Positions 22,294 through 34,518 of a DNA stretch of 64,000 nucleotides are shown one piece after another. Each line of letters begins with the position of its first letter. The first letter of the stretch is position 1. A program made the position numbers and the translations under genes. The stretch comes from Pleodorina starrii (lineage: Eukaryota > Chlorophyta > Chlorophyceae > Chlamydomonadales > Volvocaceae): assembly GCA_030267565.1 (NCBI GenBank), contig BRXU01000014.1:1896001-1960000 (forward strand), in the 5' to 3' direction. The notes under the pieces were generated by a model. That model ran no database searches and had not been told where the DNA came from. It worked only from the letters and a program-made list of their open reading frames with translations.

Positions 22294-23331
22294 ATGGCCG
22301 CCGTGATCGCCAAGTCTTCCGTCGCTGCTGCCGTTGTGCGCCCCGCGCGCAGCGCTGTGCGCCCATGCGCCGCGCTGAAGCCGGCCGTCAAGGCTGCCCC
22401 TGTTGCCGCCCCGGCTCAGGCCAACAAGATGATGGTCTGGACCCCGGTGAACAACAAGTAAGTAGCTTGAGCACTCTCACAGTCGTGTAGGGTAAGCCAG
22501 GCATGCAAGCGGCTTGCACTTGCCGACGGACTTGCTGAGCTGGAATCTCGCATTCTTCAACCTAAGTAATCATTTTCTACCCTGTTCATTGCAGGATGTT
22601 CGAGACCTTCTCCTACCTGCCGCCTCTGACTGACGAGCAGATCGCCGCCCAGGTCGACTACATTGTCGCCAACGGTAAGAGCGCATACACTAGTGGCTGC
22701 CGGTTTCTACACCATATTCATTTTCTTCTGATTAGTTGTGCCGGTGGATGCTACGAATGGCATGCCAGATTCTTTGTTGCAAGTATGTATGGTCGCCCGC
22801 CGAGATAATCGTGCTTACTTGCCTCATTGCGTCCTCGCTGGCTGTTCCCTCAGGCTGGATTCCTTGCCTGGAGTTCGCCGAGGCCGACAAGGCCTACGTG
22901 TCGAACGAGTCGACCGTCCGCTTCGGCCCCGTCTCCGTCGTAAGTACCAGCTCGGGGCTGGCACTGTTTAGACATTAGGAACCTGTGGGTCCGTTCCCGG
23001 ACGGCATAGCCCTTCAGGCAGATTCCGCCTGCATTCTTGGTCTAGCACACCTCCTCATCCTTACCTCATCCCCCCTGCCCCCCCTCCCCTTTCCCCCCCG
23101 CAGCTCTACTACGACAACCGCTACTGGACCATGTGGAAGCTGCCCATGTTCGGCTGCCGCGACCCGATGCAGGTGCTGCGCGAGATCGTGGCCTGCACCA
23201 AGGCCTTCCCGGACGCCTACGTGCGCCTGGTGGCCTTCGACAACGTGAAGCAAGTGCAGATCATGGGCTTCCTGGTCCAGCGCCCCAAGAGCGCCCGCGA
23301 CTGGCAGCCGGCCAACAAGCGCTCGGTCTAA
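22294..23331 (+). CDS. RBCS1: ribulose bisphosphate carboxylase small subunit, copy 1
   Basis: Four exons (22294-22457, 22595-22674, 22854-22939, 23104-23331) encode 185 residues. The chloroplast transit peptide (about 45 aa) begins [17 protein letters not shown] and ends APAQANK. The mature chain begins [20 protein letters not shown] and ends QPANKRSV. Core small-subunit motifs are present: [34 protein letters not shown] and [20 protein letters not shown]. Eight such subunits cap the large-subunit octamer in the pyrenoid/stroma and affect specificity and stability. Length and three-intron structure match the volvocine family. Exon 2 carries LTDEQ (Thr), as in copy 4. The TGTAA at 23452 gives a short 3' UTR. 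Numbering of the copies is by position here and does not follow published names. Confidence 0.98.
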
Positions 23332-23451
23332 GCGCTCGTCCTGTTACGTAGCCTTGGCGGCTGAGTGACAGGTCGCAGCTCAAGTGCTGACGCGTCCTGG
23401 AGCGTTATCGCTGCTGAGCACATTTTTGAGCAAGCAATTTTCTTATCTTCT

Positions 23452-23456
23452 TGTAA
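23452..23456 (+). terminator. poly(A) signal, RBCS copy 1
   Basis: TGTAA 121 bases after the stop codon, the first in the 3' flank. Confidence 0.7.
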
Positions 23457-23469
23457 AATTCGATCGGAA

Positions 23470-25172
23470 TTTGTCTCCATCTGGGTCACTTGTATCTGGG
23501 CGATCTGTTGGTTCGGAACTGCGGATAAGGTTATGGCTTGCAGCATGTAGCCTTGTGCAGCCAAAACGTCTGGTGCAGTATTGGACAGACTTGCAAGACA
23601 ACGGGCATCGTGTAGGTTCTCATGTCTACTACGCAATCAGTAAAAACTCCAGACAGATAATCGGCACAGTTAACAGCTTGTGGTGTACTCTGGACTTAAG
23701 TATACCCCAGTACACTAAGTACATCCCTTGATACACAAACTGGACACACGTCGCGCGTTATGACGCTTATGATACACATGTACGAGCATGTAAGTTGAAG
23801 GTTGATCTGGTCTAGATGAAATCATACACAATTGGCCCGGCCACGTCCGTATCAGACGAACGTCAACCATTTTGCCAAGCTTGTGACTGCGCTCAAAACT
23901 CTATCAGGTAAAGCGCAGTTCCTTCGTTTCGACGCTTAGCAGTAGACACACTAGGTGAAGGATGGCTCTTGGGTGCCGGACGCGCCAAACAGCAAGGGCT
24001 CTCGGGGTTCTGCTCCCGCTGCGCCAATTCCACGGAATGTCCGCCTGTGGGCTAAGCTCGGCCGTCAGGCGGTGCTTTCGGGAAAAGCGATCAAAAAGGC
24101 ACAATTCCGAAAAAGCGCTTGATCCCAATGTACGGCGGCCCTGGTGACCCGCCCAGCAACTGACGGCGAATCGACGGGACAGCAACTAACGGCGAACAAG
24201 CCCACTGGCTGTCGTTAAGAACCTGCATTAGAAGCCGAGTTTGCTTTTTACGTGCCGCATCCCAACACCGAACAACTCTATTTTTGGTAACCAGATCCAA
24301 TCGCAGCTGTAGCGTTTCCTAGCGTTCTTCATCATCCATTCCCTTAAAACCCCTTCCATTCATCCCATGGTGCCTAGTTGCACAAGCCATCCCCTGCCAT
24401 CCTGACGATGTACACACTACAATAGCATAAGTGTAATAACGAGACAACAGATAAACGGAGTTTTGCAATGATACACGTGTTCTGTTACTCGATAGTTAAT
24501 TTGTGCCGTCCGCCGGATGACATTGATTGAGAACAATGGGCCCCACCCAGGCAATCCGTTGTGAAAGCGGACGCGTCACTATGTGATTGTTGTTTAGCTA
24601 GCAGCCGAATTGCAGCCCTGTCATTAGCTACAGATTTGGGGAAGCGTTGGGTCTCTGCTGGTCTCTGCGACACGTTGTTCTTCACAATATCCGCGTGATA
24701 CAGACATTAAATGTACTGGACAAGTTCGTTTGAATCACATGCTGAACAGTTGCAGTGCTATGAAGGCAGGTGACAGTTCCAGGCGCTTGAGCAACGTCCT
24801 TGAACAGTACCGAGCGTACAAAACAGCGACAACATTATCGAAGTCTTGGCAGCAAAGATCCGAGTATGGCCTACAGGTGATTTAGCAACATACTTGCGTC
24901 GCATCGACATGAAATGTAACGAATATAACGTGTAGTAAGGCGCGTAAGACGTTCATCCTTGATAATGGAACAACATCCATGATTAATTGGAGCTTATTGT
25001 TCCCACGCCCTGGCGACCATCGCCGCAGTACACGAAACCGCCAGCACAAGCGTTACTTGGATTGACCTTTTCCGTACGCTATCCGCCCGTACCCACTCCG
25101 CGGTCATTAATTCTTTGGTGCGCATTCTGCAACTTTGTCCGAACATTTTACGTTCACTTGACCATCTCAAAA
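23470..25172. other. spacer RBCS1-RBCS2
   Basis: AT-rich relative to the genes, with frequent stops in all frames. I see no gene, only the 3' flank of copy 1 and the promoter of copy 2. The pyrimidine-rich stretch with CATCTCAAAA just before ATG 25173 parallels copy 1 (CATCTCGAACAAA). Confidence 0.55.
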
Positions 25173-26233
25173 ATGGCCGCCGTTATCGCTAAGTCTTCCG
25201 TCGCTGCCGCCGTTGTGCGCCCCGCGCGCAGCGCTGTGCGCCCATGCGCCGCGCTGAAGCCGGCCGTCAAGGCTGCCCCGGTCGCTGCCCCGGCTCAGGC
25301 CAACAAGATGATGGTCTGGACCCCGGTGAACAACAAGTAAGCCTCCCATGCCATTTGAAATCTGCTTCCTTGTGGTTGTATGCCGATACTAGCATGCGTC
25401 GCTCGGCAACCTGCGCCTGTATGGTCGCATGTTTATCTTTGTAATTGCTCCTGCATAACAGGATGTTCGAGACCTTCTCCTACCTGCCTCCGCTGAGCGA
25501 TGAGCAGATCGCTGCCCAGGTTGACTACATCGTCGCCAACGGTGAGTGAGCCATGCAATTTGATGAAGCTAAATGCTTAAAACTGCATTTTATTTGCAGA
25601 TAATTATAAATTTATTGCTGTCTTGAACTTTCTTTTGACCGCAAGTTCATGACCACCATCCAGAGTGCGTGCGCTTACATGTTCATTTGGCCTGATTGCT
25701 GGCTTGCCATCCCCCTTTATAACAGGCTGGATTCCTTGCCTGGAGTTCGCCGAGGCCGACAAGGCCTACGTGTCGAACGAGTCGACCGTCCGCTTCGGCC
25801 CCGTCTCCGTCGTAAGTTCGAAATGGGACAAAGGCGGTTCATAGGGCCTAAGCGGCGCTGGGGTGGATTGAAACCATGGGCTGTTCGGGATTGCAGTCGG
25901 GATTAGTTCCAATTTCGCCTGTATGCTTGACCTGGCTTCTTGTCCTGGTGGCTCAGTTCGCTTTTTCTTACCTCCCCTGCCCCCCCTCCCCTTTCCCCCC
26001 CGCAGCTCTACTACGACAACCGCTACTGGACCATGTGGAAGCTGCCCATGTTCGGCTGCCGCGACCCGATGCAGGTGCTGCGCGAGATCGTGGCCTGCAC
26101 CAAGGCCTTCCCGGACGCCTACGTGCGCCTGGTGGCCTTCGACAACGTGAAGCAGGTGCAGATCATGGGCTTCCTGGTCCAGCGCCCCAAGAGCGCCCGC
26201 GACTGGCAGCCGGCCAACAAGCGCTCGGTCTAA
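25173..26233 (+). CDS. RBCS2: ribulose bisphosphate carboxylase small subunit, copy 2
   Basis: Exons 25173-25336, 25462-25541, 25726-25811 and 26006-26233, with the same lengths and phases as copy 1; 185 residues. The transit peptide is identical to copy 1 ([17 protein letters not shown]). The mature chain differs from copy 1 only by Ser for Thr in LSDEQ and so equals copy 3. Exon 3 is identical to the other copies at the nucleotide level, and exon 4 nearly so. Introns 1 and 2 are unrelated to those of copy 1, while the last 40 or so bases of intron 3 (CTTACCTCCCCTGCC...CCGCAG) are conserved. The 3' UTR resembles that of copy 3 (ACCCGAGAGG, TGTAAGC). Confidence 0.98.
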
Positions 26234-26531
26234 GCGCTGTCACAGTATTGGCTTGATGAACAAGCTCAGAGCAGCTGAACATTCTTATGGCGGGAGTCTA
26301 CCCAGATGTTAGGCTTCAATTTTCCTAGCTGAAGCCATGCGTTTTGGGGCCTCTCCGTCGGTTTTTGGAGTGTTTGTTGTGTCTGTGGTTGTACATAGTG
26401 AGACGTTTCGCAGCGGTTTGTTGGTGTGTCGTTGGGCGGTGTGCTTATCAATAACCTCGGCATCCTTCGATGCATACCCGAGAGGCTATGTTTGAGTTCA
26501 ATATGGTCTCATATGAGTAGAAAATCCTTCC

Positions 26532-26536
26532 TGTAA
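26532..26536 (+). terminator. poly(A) signal, RBCS copy 2
   Basis: TGTAA in the context CCTGTAAGCACACTCG, about 300 bases after the stop. The same context is present at copy 3 (32544). Confidence 0.7.
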
Positions 26537-26539
26537 GCA

Positions 26540-29500
26540 CACTCGTCATTTCGCTCTCGCGCATTCCTGACCGCTAACCAGTCCCTCAGGTGCATGTAAG
26601 CTGGCTGGATACCGCGCATCAGACGGGAAAGTCAGCATCTCTTACCATTTCATTGAGTAGGACATTAGAAATAGCTATGACAGCAGGCCGCTTCAGCCGA
26701 ATCGACATAAACGCGAACATACTGCAGGCTGACCCTTACCCTTCTGCAGAGATCACCTGGAGTAGTTAGACGACCAGGGTCCTCCCATCACTCATCAAAT
26801 ACGTACAGCTACCTTACTGCAAAGCGGTACCATACCGGACGGGAGGAAATGGCTCCCGTTCGCCAGCCGCCAGCACAGGCGGCGTATAGCTACCCCCGAG
26901 AAGTCGCAGCCCGACCTCGCTGGGTCAGCGGCACCGCTTCTCGTCTTGCTACGTCAGCTACGGTCCATGGTGACCCCATTGCAAGGCCTCCAGCGCAGTC
27001 CTGCATGCCAATGGCGCCAGTCCTCCACCCGCCAGCTGTACCCGGTTGGGTCCACACATTCGGTCACAATATATCGCCACGTTCTGCCCTTGCGAGGCCA
27101 GCACGCCCATCCCAGCCAGCCGTATTGCGCAACTCAGCAACCGTGCGGACGACAGTGCCAAATGTGCACATTTACCTGGCCCACTGGGGTCCGGTGCCCG
27201 GAGAGTCGAAGTCAACACCGCTTTGCGGTTGCCTGACACTTGGGGTTGCGTCTGGCTTGCCTTCTCTCTGCCGCAAGTGTTAAAATTGCGGATTCTCGCG
27301 GCACCCTCCAGTCCGTCAACCACGAGATGCTTTTCCCCCAGAAAATCGTCGTCGATCTGGAAAGGATTCCGGTTCACTGTATCTGCAATTTGCCGCAGTA
27401 CACGCCATACCACGTTCAGAGACGCAGGCTGACAGTCTGGACGCCCTGAATGCTCAGCTGGGCGGCTGCACCGTCCTGCACCTGCACCTGCACCGACGGC
27501 TTCACACCTTGGCCCCCGCTGCAGTTCACGGCCAGTTGGTCCGCAGCCCACTGTAACGAACACGACAACGCCCACTAACCCATGACACCGCCCGCTAACC
27601 CATGACTCCATCAACTTCTTGTAATGTTTAACCGGACTAGTTCCGGCAACTCCTGACGGAAGCGGATGCGCGCGCTCGCCGCAACTGCAGCTACCCAGCG
27701 GCCCGGCCCTCGTTCCACTCCTACTACGTCCCTACACCGGTATACGGACTTTAGTGATCATCCAGCTGACAGAGGTCGAAACCCGAACAGCACCAGGGCG
27801 CACCTTAACCTCTCCAGCTTAGAGCTTGTCTGTCGACCTCTTGGCAGCCACTGAGGTCAGCTCCGACGCGGGCGTTACGGCGGATCGAGGCTACAAGCAC
27901 AACTGCGGGGGCCACAGCCGTTTCCGGCCCCGGCAGACCACAGCGTTCCCCGGCCACCAGCGGGCCACTGGGCTGAGGGCCAGTAATGTCAGCTGGGTTA
28001 ATGGCGCAGTCTCTGTCGCCACGAGCGGGTGGGACGGGGAGTTCTCCCCCCGCGGGCTGTCGTACCTGCCGTACCTGCTCGCATCACCCTCGCTTATCAA
28101 CGGCGTTAATAAGGTGGTTTGTCAGGCACCGGGGAATGAAGATGATTCGGTACCGTATGAGGGCTTCATTTCCTGGATGGGCCCACGCCTGCTACGTGTG
28201 GGCGTAGGCGTCTGAGCGTCAGTGAGGCGGCCAGGCGGCAGGGAGCATGAGTGCCTTCACAGCCCGCCAAGTTCCTGTCGGGATTCGCAACGTCCCGAGC
28301 CAACCGCAAGCTCGCCAGGCCGCTCTCCCATGCCCGGAGCCAGCCTCTCGTTCCCCAGGCCACTCTGTCACTTCCGAAGCCAACCGCCCGCGCGACAGGA
28401 CACTCTCGCGTGCCCGAAGTCTCCCTGCCGGACGCCGGAACGACCTCTAAGGGCTTCGCCCTCAGTTCATTGACTTCCGCTGTGGGCAGAACCTGAGAGC
28501 TTGCCCCTTGGGAGGAGGGAATACGGGCAACGAGGCAAGGAGGCGCATTGGCCGCCCCTACCCTTCTGTCTTGCTGGTCTGGAGCCCACTGGGGAGACGG
28601 GACGCGGACAGCAGCAACAGCGGCTCGGAAGCAGGGATTCCTCGTCGGCCCTGTCGCCATATACGCCAGGCACAGCAGGCGCTGCCGTAAGGAGGCGAGG
28701 ACAAGACATCGGCGCGAGCATGGGAGCTTAGTGGCGGCTGGCCTAGGCGGGTGCACTTGGCGGTTGAAGCAACCCAGTCCAGTACGTAGGTGTTGGAGTG
28801 TGCAACCCCTGGTCGGAAAGCGGAAAGCGGAGGCATGGGGCCAACCTGGCTGAGCACTGCACCGGATGCAACCGTGACCGCGGTCTGGCGTGCTGATGGC
28901 GGTTAGCGGCATCCGTGAGGAGCGCTTGGAGCTTAAGGCCTTAAGCCCTGAAAAGCACCCGCGGCCAGACGCCTTCCGGATCGCATTATAGCTCCGTTCC
29001 CTCGTTGGTGTGAGCATCCGGCGTGCCGTCCACGCGACATGCGTGGGTGATGACGAATTGAGCTGTTGCGGACTTGGGCCATATTCTTAGCGGGTGGTTA
29101 CGCCCTTCCCTTGCTAGTGTGGGCCTCAGACTAGGTAGGGCCATGTCACGACACACTGCGTAATTGGCACAGCGTGTCGAAAGCCTGGATTGTACGATCT
29201 ACACCAGGAAACCCCTCCTCGGTCAAGGATGGGGGATCGCCGCGGAATCTACTCCGGAAGACGGGATCTGAGTGTTGTCACTCCGGCGATCACTGCCTGA
29301 GCGGGATCTGAGTGCCGCTCATGATCCAAGTACGGCAGGATCCCTAAGCCCGGCTACGATGTAAAGGCCCGGTCAGGCCTGCCCAACAAGCTCGAGTCAC
29401 CTTTCCCAGTCTGCAGTACGAATGCAGATGTCTTTAACGGCTAGATCAGACACATGGGGGGAGTTGCGGGAATGCCCGTGCCAAGGGCTGGACTCTGGAC

Positions 29501-31010
29501 TTCGTCGTCGAGAAGGCCAATCAATATTACGCCAACTCCATGATGCCCTTCACCACGCCGGAGGAGCAGTCGTCTCGGCGCCGGTCGGGGCGTGTACTCT
29601 CGACCACGGAGCAGGCTGGCAGTGATGGCCTGGCCAAGCAAATCCGCGACATGCAGGCCCAGCTGGCCCAGCTCGCCACCCACATGACCTCCTTGGCCCA
29701 GCGGGCTAGCCCCGCTGCCGGCACCGCATCTCACGGCCGGCCACTGGTGAGGTGTTCCCCCACGAAAAACCCAGTCGGGGTTTCTGGTGTGGGGGGGGTT
29801 GGGCGCGGAGCTCTACCCGATGTGCCAGAGACGCAGTTTGTCGTGACAGCCAGTGAGCAGTGACCAGGCCATCGTGTGCTGGACTGCTCCACCCCGGGCA
29901 GCCAAGAGCCGCCAAGAGGGCAGTGGCATGACGCTTTCCGGACGCAGTGGACTAAATATGAGAGCGCCGATCTCGCATGGTAGGATGGGACAAAATCACG
30001 GGCCACACATGCCGCCGGGGCGCCGTAGCGCGCCGCCGCGCGCGACAGCTGCGAATACGTACTACGGGATCCCGGCGAGAACCATGGCAATCTGAGCGTC
30101 AATACCCTTCATTGGTATGCATCAAGGATCTACAGCTCATCGCATGTGCCAAAACCAGTAGTGCATTCTGTCGCGCACGTGGGTTACGTTTCCAACTCCT
30201 AGCTCGCTCTTCGACAACACAGCAAACTAGTGCTTATGAAGGATTATACTTCGGATCACGTCATGAGCTGCAAAATTCTGCAGGTGCCTATGCATCGTAG
30301 TCCCAGCCTTCATAGGTAGAACGCCGGCTGTCCATGGAGTTTGTAGCGAAGAGGCCCCCAATTCATACGCCAAGCATCGAGATCGCATACCTTTTCAATT
30401 AAGGGTAGCAGGATTGTCGGATATTGTGATGGGGAAGCAACAAAGCAAAGCGGCGCTCTGAATTGAAGTTGCAAATGAAAATTGCTTCCATCGGCATAAC
30501 TTGTAAAAATTTACATAGGCATCATATGATGCCATGGCCCTTCCTTGAAATCTCAGGTGGCGTGCCTGGGGAGCCCGGAACCAGTTGAGCATGCAAGCCC
30601 GCTGGGCGTGCAATTTCTAGAGGACACATAGAATAAAGGAAGCCATAGGCCAGAAAGTGGTAGCTTGGTGACGAAATATCTATATGCTTGGTGCAATGAT
30701 CTCAATCGGAGAAGACGAGTAACGACTGCACCCTTCGAGGGTCTGCGAAATATTCAAGCAATGTTCCAAATCAGCAGCCTCTATGAAAGTGCAGAAAGAA
30801 AAACAATAGTGATCGGCAATCCGCACTGTAGACGGTAGGGTACAAGGAGCAGCTCAGCAGCATTTGTCATTGCCGTATATAGTAGGTTTTATACCCTCGA
30901 TCAAAGAGCTCACTGGTGATCAACTTCTGTGATCAACTTCTGTAACATTCATCTCTCTGTAATATCCATCTTACAGCTTACATGCTGGACGCTCCGAGCG
31001 CTGGCTGGGC
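26540..31010. other. 4.5-kb spacer RBCS2-RBCS3 with decayed, transposon-like open frames
   Basis: The stretch from about 26,850 to 29,900 is GC-rich and holds overlapping open frames of 60-280 codons on both strands (for example 26958-27614 minus, 27826-28215 plus and 28166-29017 minus). None has a start plus splice model, and I recognise no reverse transcriptase, integrase, transposase or terminal repeat. Fragments such as KIADSRGTLQSVNHEML and NKVVCQAPGNEDDSVPYEGF read like protein but are interrupted. The flanks (26540-26840 and 30300-31010) are AT-rich and gene-free. The best reading is an old, broken insertion enlarging the array. Confidence 0.35.
29489..29863 (+). pseudogene. gag-like or coiled-coil protein fragment
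   Basis: An open frame reads RAKGWTLDFVVEKANQYYAN, then SMMPFTTPEEQSSRRRSGRV, a heptad stretch KQIRDMQAQLAQLATHMTSL and a C-terminal tail to TGA 29861-29863. Just upstream, another frame reads MSLTARSDTWGELREC, suggesting a frameshift within one original protein. The helical segment followed by a Pro/Ser-rich tail is reminiscent of retrotransposon Gag, but no zinc knuckle is seen. Inferred as mobile-element debris; it could instead be an exon of an unknown host gene. Confidence 0.3.
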
Positions 31011-31063
31011 TTGCCGTACCCTATCGCAATCGTACGTTATCTTCAATACAAAAGTGGAGCACG
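31011..31063 (+). promoter_or_regulatory. upstream block shared by RBCS copies 3 and 4
   Basis: TTGCCGTACCCTATCGCAAT followed by CGTAC and TTATCTTCAATACAAAAG lies 74 bases before the copy 3 ATG. A nearly identical block is at 34749-34801 before copy 4. The spacing suggests core promoter or 5' UTR. Copies 1 and 2 lack it. A TATATA-like sequence is further up at about 30876-30881. Confidence 0.55.
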
Positions 31064-31136
31064 TTGCAATGAAATTTATCCGTCATTTTCATCCTTTCAA
31101 TTCTATCACATATTCCTGGTCTCATCTTGCTTCAAA

Positions 31137-32162
31137 ATGGCCGCTGTCATTGCCAAGTCGTCCGTGGCCGCCGCTGTGGCGCGCCCTCAGCGCGGTGCCG
31201 TCCGCCCCTGCGCCGCCCTGAAGCCGGCTGTTAAGGCTGCTCCGGTCGCTGCCCCGGCTCAGGCCAACAAGATGATGGTCTGGACCCCGGTGAACAACAA
31301 GTGAGTCGGTCGGTCGTCGTTGCGGCATCAGTCGCTTTCAGTCAGCCACCGGCGGTGCTTATCGGCAGTTATCTGCTTCATTACCGATCATTTAAATTAT
31401 TCAATTACCAATACAGGATGTTCGAGACCTTCTCCTACCTGCCGCCCCTGAGCGACGAGCAGATCGCCGCTCAGGTCGACTACATCGTTGCCAACGGTGA
31501 GATTGCAGCTACATGCAAACAGACACCCAGCAGTAGACCAAGCTTTCCGTAGTGGGGCGGCGTGATGGGGTCGGGTATCTGAATACGGTAGCATCATAAG
31601 TGTTCGCCCTAGCCAGGTCGCCGAACGCTTGCTCATGCCCACCGAATCTATGTGAAACGCTGTCTTGTCGCCCATGCAGGCTGGATTCCTTGCCTGGAGT
31701 TCGCCGAGGCCGACAAGGCCTACGTGTCGAACGAGTCGACCGTCCGCTTCGGCCCCGTCTCCGTCGTAAGTTCGGAATGGGACGCAGGCAGTCTTTTCGG
31801 GTGCTACGGCGGTGTGGGATTGCAGTAGCCCATTAGACCCAATCTCGCCAGTATCCTTGGCCTGTCTCGCTTCCTGTTGCCTCAGTTCGCTTTTTCTTAC
31901 CTCCCCTGCCCCCCCTCCCCTTTCCCCCCCGCAGCTCTACTACGACAACCGCTACTGGACCATGTGGAAGCTGCCCATGTTCGGCTGCCGCGACCCGATG
32001 CAGGTGCTGCGCGAGATCGTGGCCTGCACTAAGGCCTTCCCGGACGCCTACGTGCGCCTGGTGGCCTTCGACAACGTGAAGCAGGTGCAGATCATGGGCT
32101 TCCTGGTCCAGCGCCCCAAGAGCGCCCGCGACTGGCAGCCGGCCAACAAGCGCTCGGTCTAA
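31137..32162 (+). CDS. RBCS3: ribulose bisphosphate carboxylase small subunit, copy 3
   Basis: Exons 31137-31300, 31417-31496, 31680-31765 and 31935-32162; 185 residues. The transit peptide is the second type, [17 protein letters not shown], shared with copy 4. The mature chain has LSDEQ and is identical to copy 2. The start of intron 1 (GTGAGTCGGTCGGTCGTCGT) is shared with copy 4, as is the upstream block. Exon 4 has a silent ACT for ACC change in ACTKAF. The 3' UTR and poly(A) context match copy 2. The copy is thus a mosaic: its 5' half is like copy 4 and its 3' half like copy 2. Confidence 0.98.
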
Positions 32163-32543
32163 GCGCTTGACTCTGCGCACCTACTATCCTCGCGGCGGGC
32201 GGCGGGCTTGAGCTGATGAGCGACTCTCGCAAGTTTTACCCTAATGCGGTTGAGTATGTTCTGTTCGTCGCGTCGTCGCTTCTGTACATATTTTTGGCTA
32301 CCGGTTGCCTTTCGTGAACTGTCGAAGATTAACGTGAGAATAATGTGATCTGGTGGCGGGTACTGATGGATCATGTATCCTATTCATGTTAGGGTTTTAC
32401 CGGTGGTCGATCAATGAGCGCGGTGTGTTACACAAATAAAATGACTGTGCATTCAAGATGCAACCCGAGAGGATATCGGATGAGAGGACTCGGTACTCGA
32501 ATTTCTATGTCCTGGGACCTAACCTGAGAAGAAAACCAAACCT

Positions 32544-32548
32544 TGTAA
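32544..32548 (+). terminator. poly(A) signal, RBCS copy 3
   Basis: TGTAA in the context CCTTGTAAGCGCACTCG, about 380 bases after the stop and homologous to the copy 2 signal. Confidence 0.7.
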
Positions 32549-32599
32549 GCGCACTCGCGATACACTGTCTCGTCCTTGTATTGGCTCGGCTATGCGTTT

Positions 32600-34500
32600 A
32601 TGGATGATGGCTCATTCAGCCTGCGTTGAGGCAGGTTCCATCTTAGGTGGCTGCTTGCCCTTCAGGTGGTTATAATCCCCCCCTTCAAAGGGGTGGTCGT
32701 GGGTGTGCCGACGATGGGTTGGGCCACAGGGTCCCGATGTGACAAGATTTCGGCAACATCTCCTTCTGGAAGCCGTCAGATTGCATTGCCATAAGCGCCT
32801 CTTGATTAGGTTGTGCCACAGGAGGTGAAAACTTTCAAAACCAAACCAAAGACAGAAAATCTCGTACGATGTACGCGGGCAAGGGGCCCAGTGCGCAGAG
32901 CCCGCGAGCGGAAGCGGTATCACCCGCTGCACGAGAACCTTTAACCACGGGCGAGAACCACGGGCGCTTTCGGGTGCAGCCGTTACGCGCAGCACAAGCA
33001 CGGCGGGCCTGCGGAGCGGTGCGTTATCGTGGGGAGGAGGGCCCTGCCGTGGGTGCCGATGGTGATGACCTACATGGGCACGATCTCCTAGTACGGCGCT
33101 GGAGTACAGCCATCATGCACTCCTCGGCTGCCGTTGCGCTGCAAACGTGGGGCCACACGAATGCTCCGTGCGCGTGGGGCGTCATGGACGCGGTTCTGTG
33201 CGACCAGCCAGGGGCTGATAAGCGCGCAGCATGTACAAATGAACCGCCAGGCGCGCGTCATGCTACCAGACTCTTTGACCTTTTCGGGAATGGAAAAGAT
33301 GGCTGTGGGGCTATCACCGGCCCCTACCGTGGATAGCCCCTTTCCAATACGCCGACTGGCTGGCGGCATCGCGGCAAGCGGCCAACCTGGTCTTGCATCT
33401 CAGCCCCGAGTCCGTAGCGATCTTGATGGTGGTGACGCCAGTCGAGCCCGGAGTCACTAGCGACCATGCTGCCGCGATCGCTCCTGCGTCGGGGTCGCTG
33501 CCTCGGGCCTGGGCATCGGCAGACCTGGCAGACCTCGCATACGGTCCCCTTCGATGCTTCGAATCGAATATGAAGTCATCCAAGGAGCTGCGGCCTTTGG
33601 TCGAGGCTCGCACCGCGCAGGGCGGCTCACGTCGTGTTTGTGGCGGAGGCGTTGGGGCTGTCTCGACTGGCCGGCGCAGCCGCTTTCGAGCCTGCTTACA
33701 ACGTTTCCACCCGTCAGTGATCCGACAACTCCCAAACCCAGTGACCCAGTACGGTATCTGGGCATCCCGACGACCTGGTGTCCCGAGATCCGGATGACGA
33801 TCCTCATCGTTGGGAAGTCTAGATCGGGGCACTTGCGCGCGAGGAGCCCACCCGGCGGAGGGGCGGGCAACATGGGCAATCGTTATGTTTGAGTTGGGAG
33901 TCGGGAACCGTCAGGGGAATAGGTGGCTCGTGCTGCCTGGCCTGGCTGCGCTTTCCTTCGCCCTGTGTCGTATCCGGTGCAGTCCACGGCCAGCGCGCCC
34001 GCTGGCTCTCCCCTCTGAATGCCCGTTCGTTCCTGTTCGTTGATCATGGAGCCCACTGTTACCACCGCTACTCCCGGGACGCCTCCGAAAGCTCCTAAGG
34101 TACATGTTCCTTAGCAGCCTTCGTGGCTAACACAGAGAGCACCAATCCCGCACGGTTGGTCGTCCGATTGCTCCGGCATTTGGCAGGGAAGGCGACAGTC
34201 TGCCACGGCTGCACAGCTCTGATGTTTCATTTACATTGTTGTAACGCTCTCGCCTCGGAGTGTACAGCAAGAACGCTACTCGGACGTTGTCATCCTTCTA
34301 CGCCTAGAAAGAGCTGACTACAGCATTTTACCCCGTGCTCACAGCGAGTGGGGGCTTACGTTACCAAACATCGTGTTCAGCGACATCTAGGGATGCGTTT
34401 CCTTTGCAACTTCATCCCTTATTACACAAGTGACGAGAGTTGGGTAATATCTAACAACGACGTCTTTAGCCAATCAAACGTGCGCTAGAACGTCCTGGAC
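32600..34500. other. spacer RBCS3-RBCS4 with coding-like debris
   Basis: From about 32,870 to 34,100 the sequence is GC-rich and open in several frames. Stretches such as QYADWLAASRQAANLVLHLS and GVMDAVLCDQPGADKRAAC read like protein, but they lie in different frames with stops between and no convincing splice sites. I recognise no domain. The pattern resembles the island between copies 2 and 3 and is probably decayed mobile-element sequence. Confidence 0.3.
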
Positions 34501-34510
34501 GCCAAGGGGA

Positions 34511-34518
34511 TATAAATA
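34511..34518 (+). promoter_or_regulatory. possible TATA box, RBCS copy 4
   Basis: TATAAATA in the context GGGGATATAAATAGGGTG is the best TATA match in the array. It lies 359 bases before the ATG, which implies a long 5' UTR or a distal start site; the shared block at 34749-34801 is the nearer candidate element. Confidence 0.35.

Noticed and set aside
26540..34500. Intact retrotransposon between RBCS copies
   Set aside because: No reverse transcriptase, integrase or protease motif and no terminal repeats could be found; only interrupted protein-like fragments remain.
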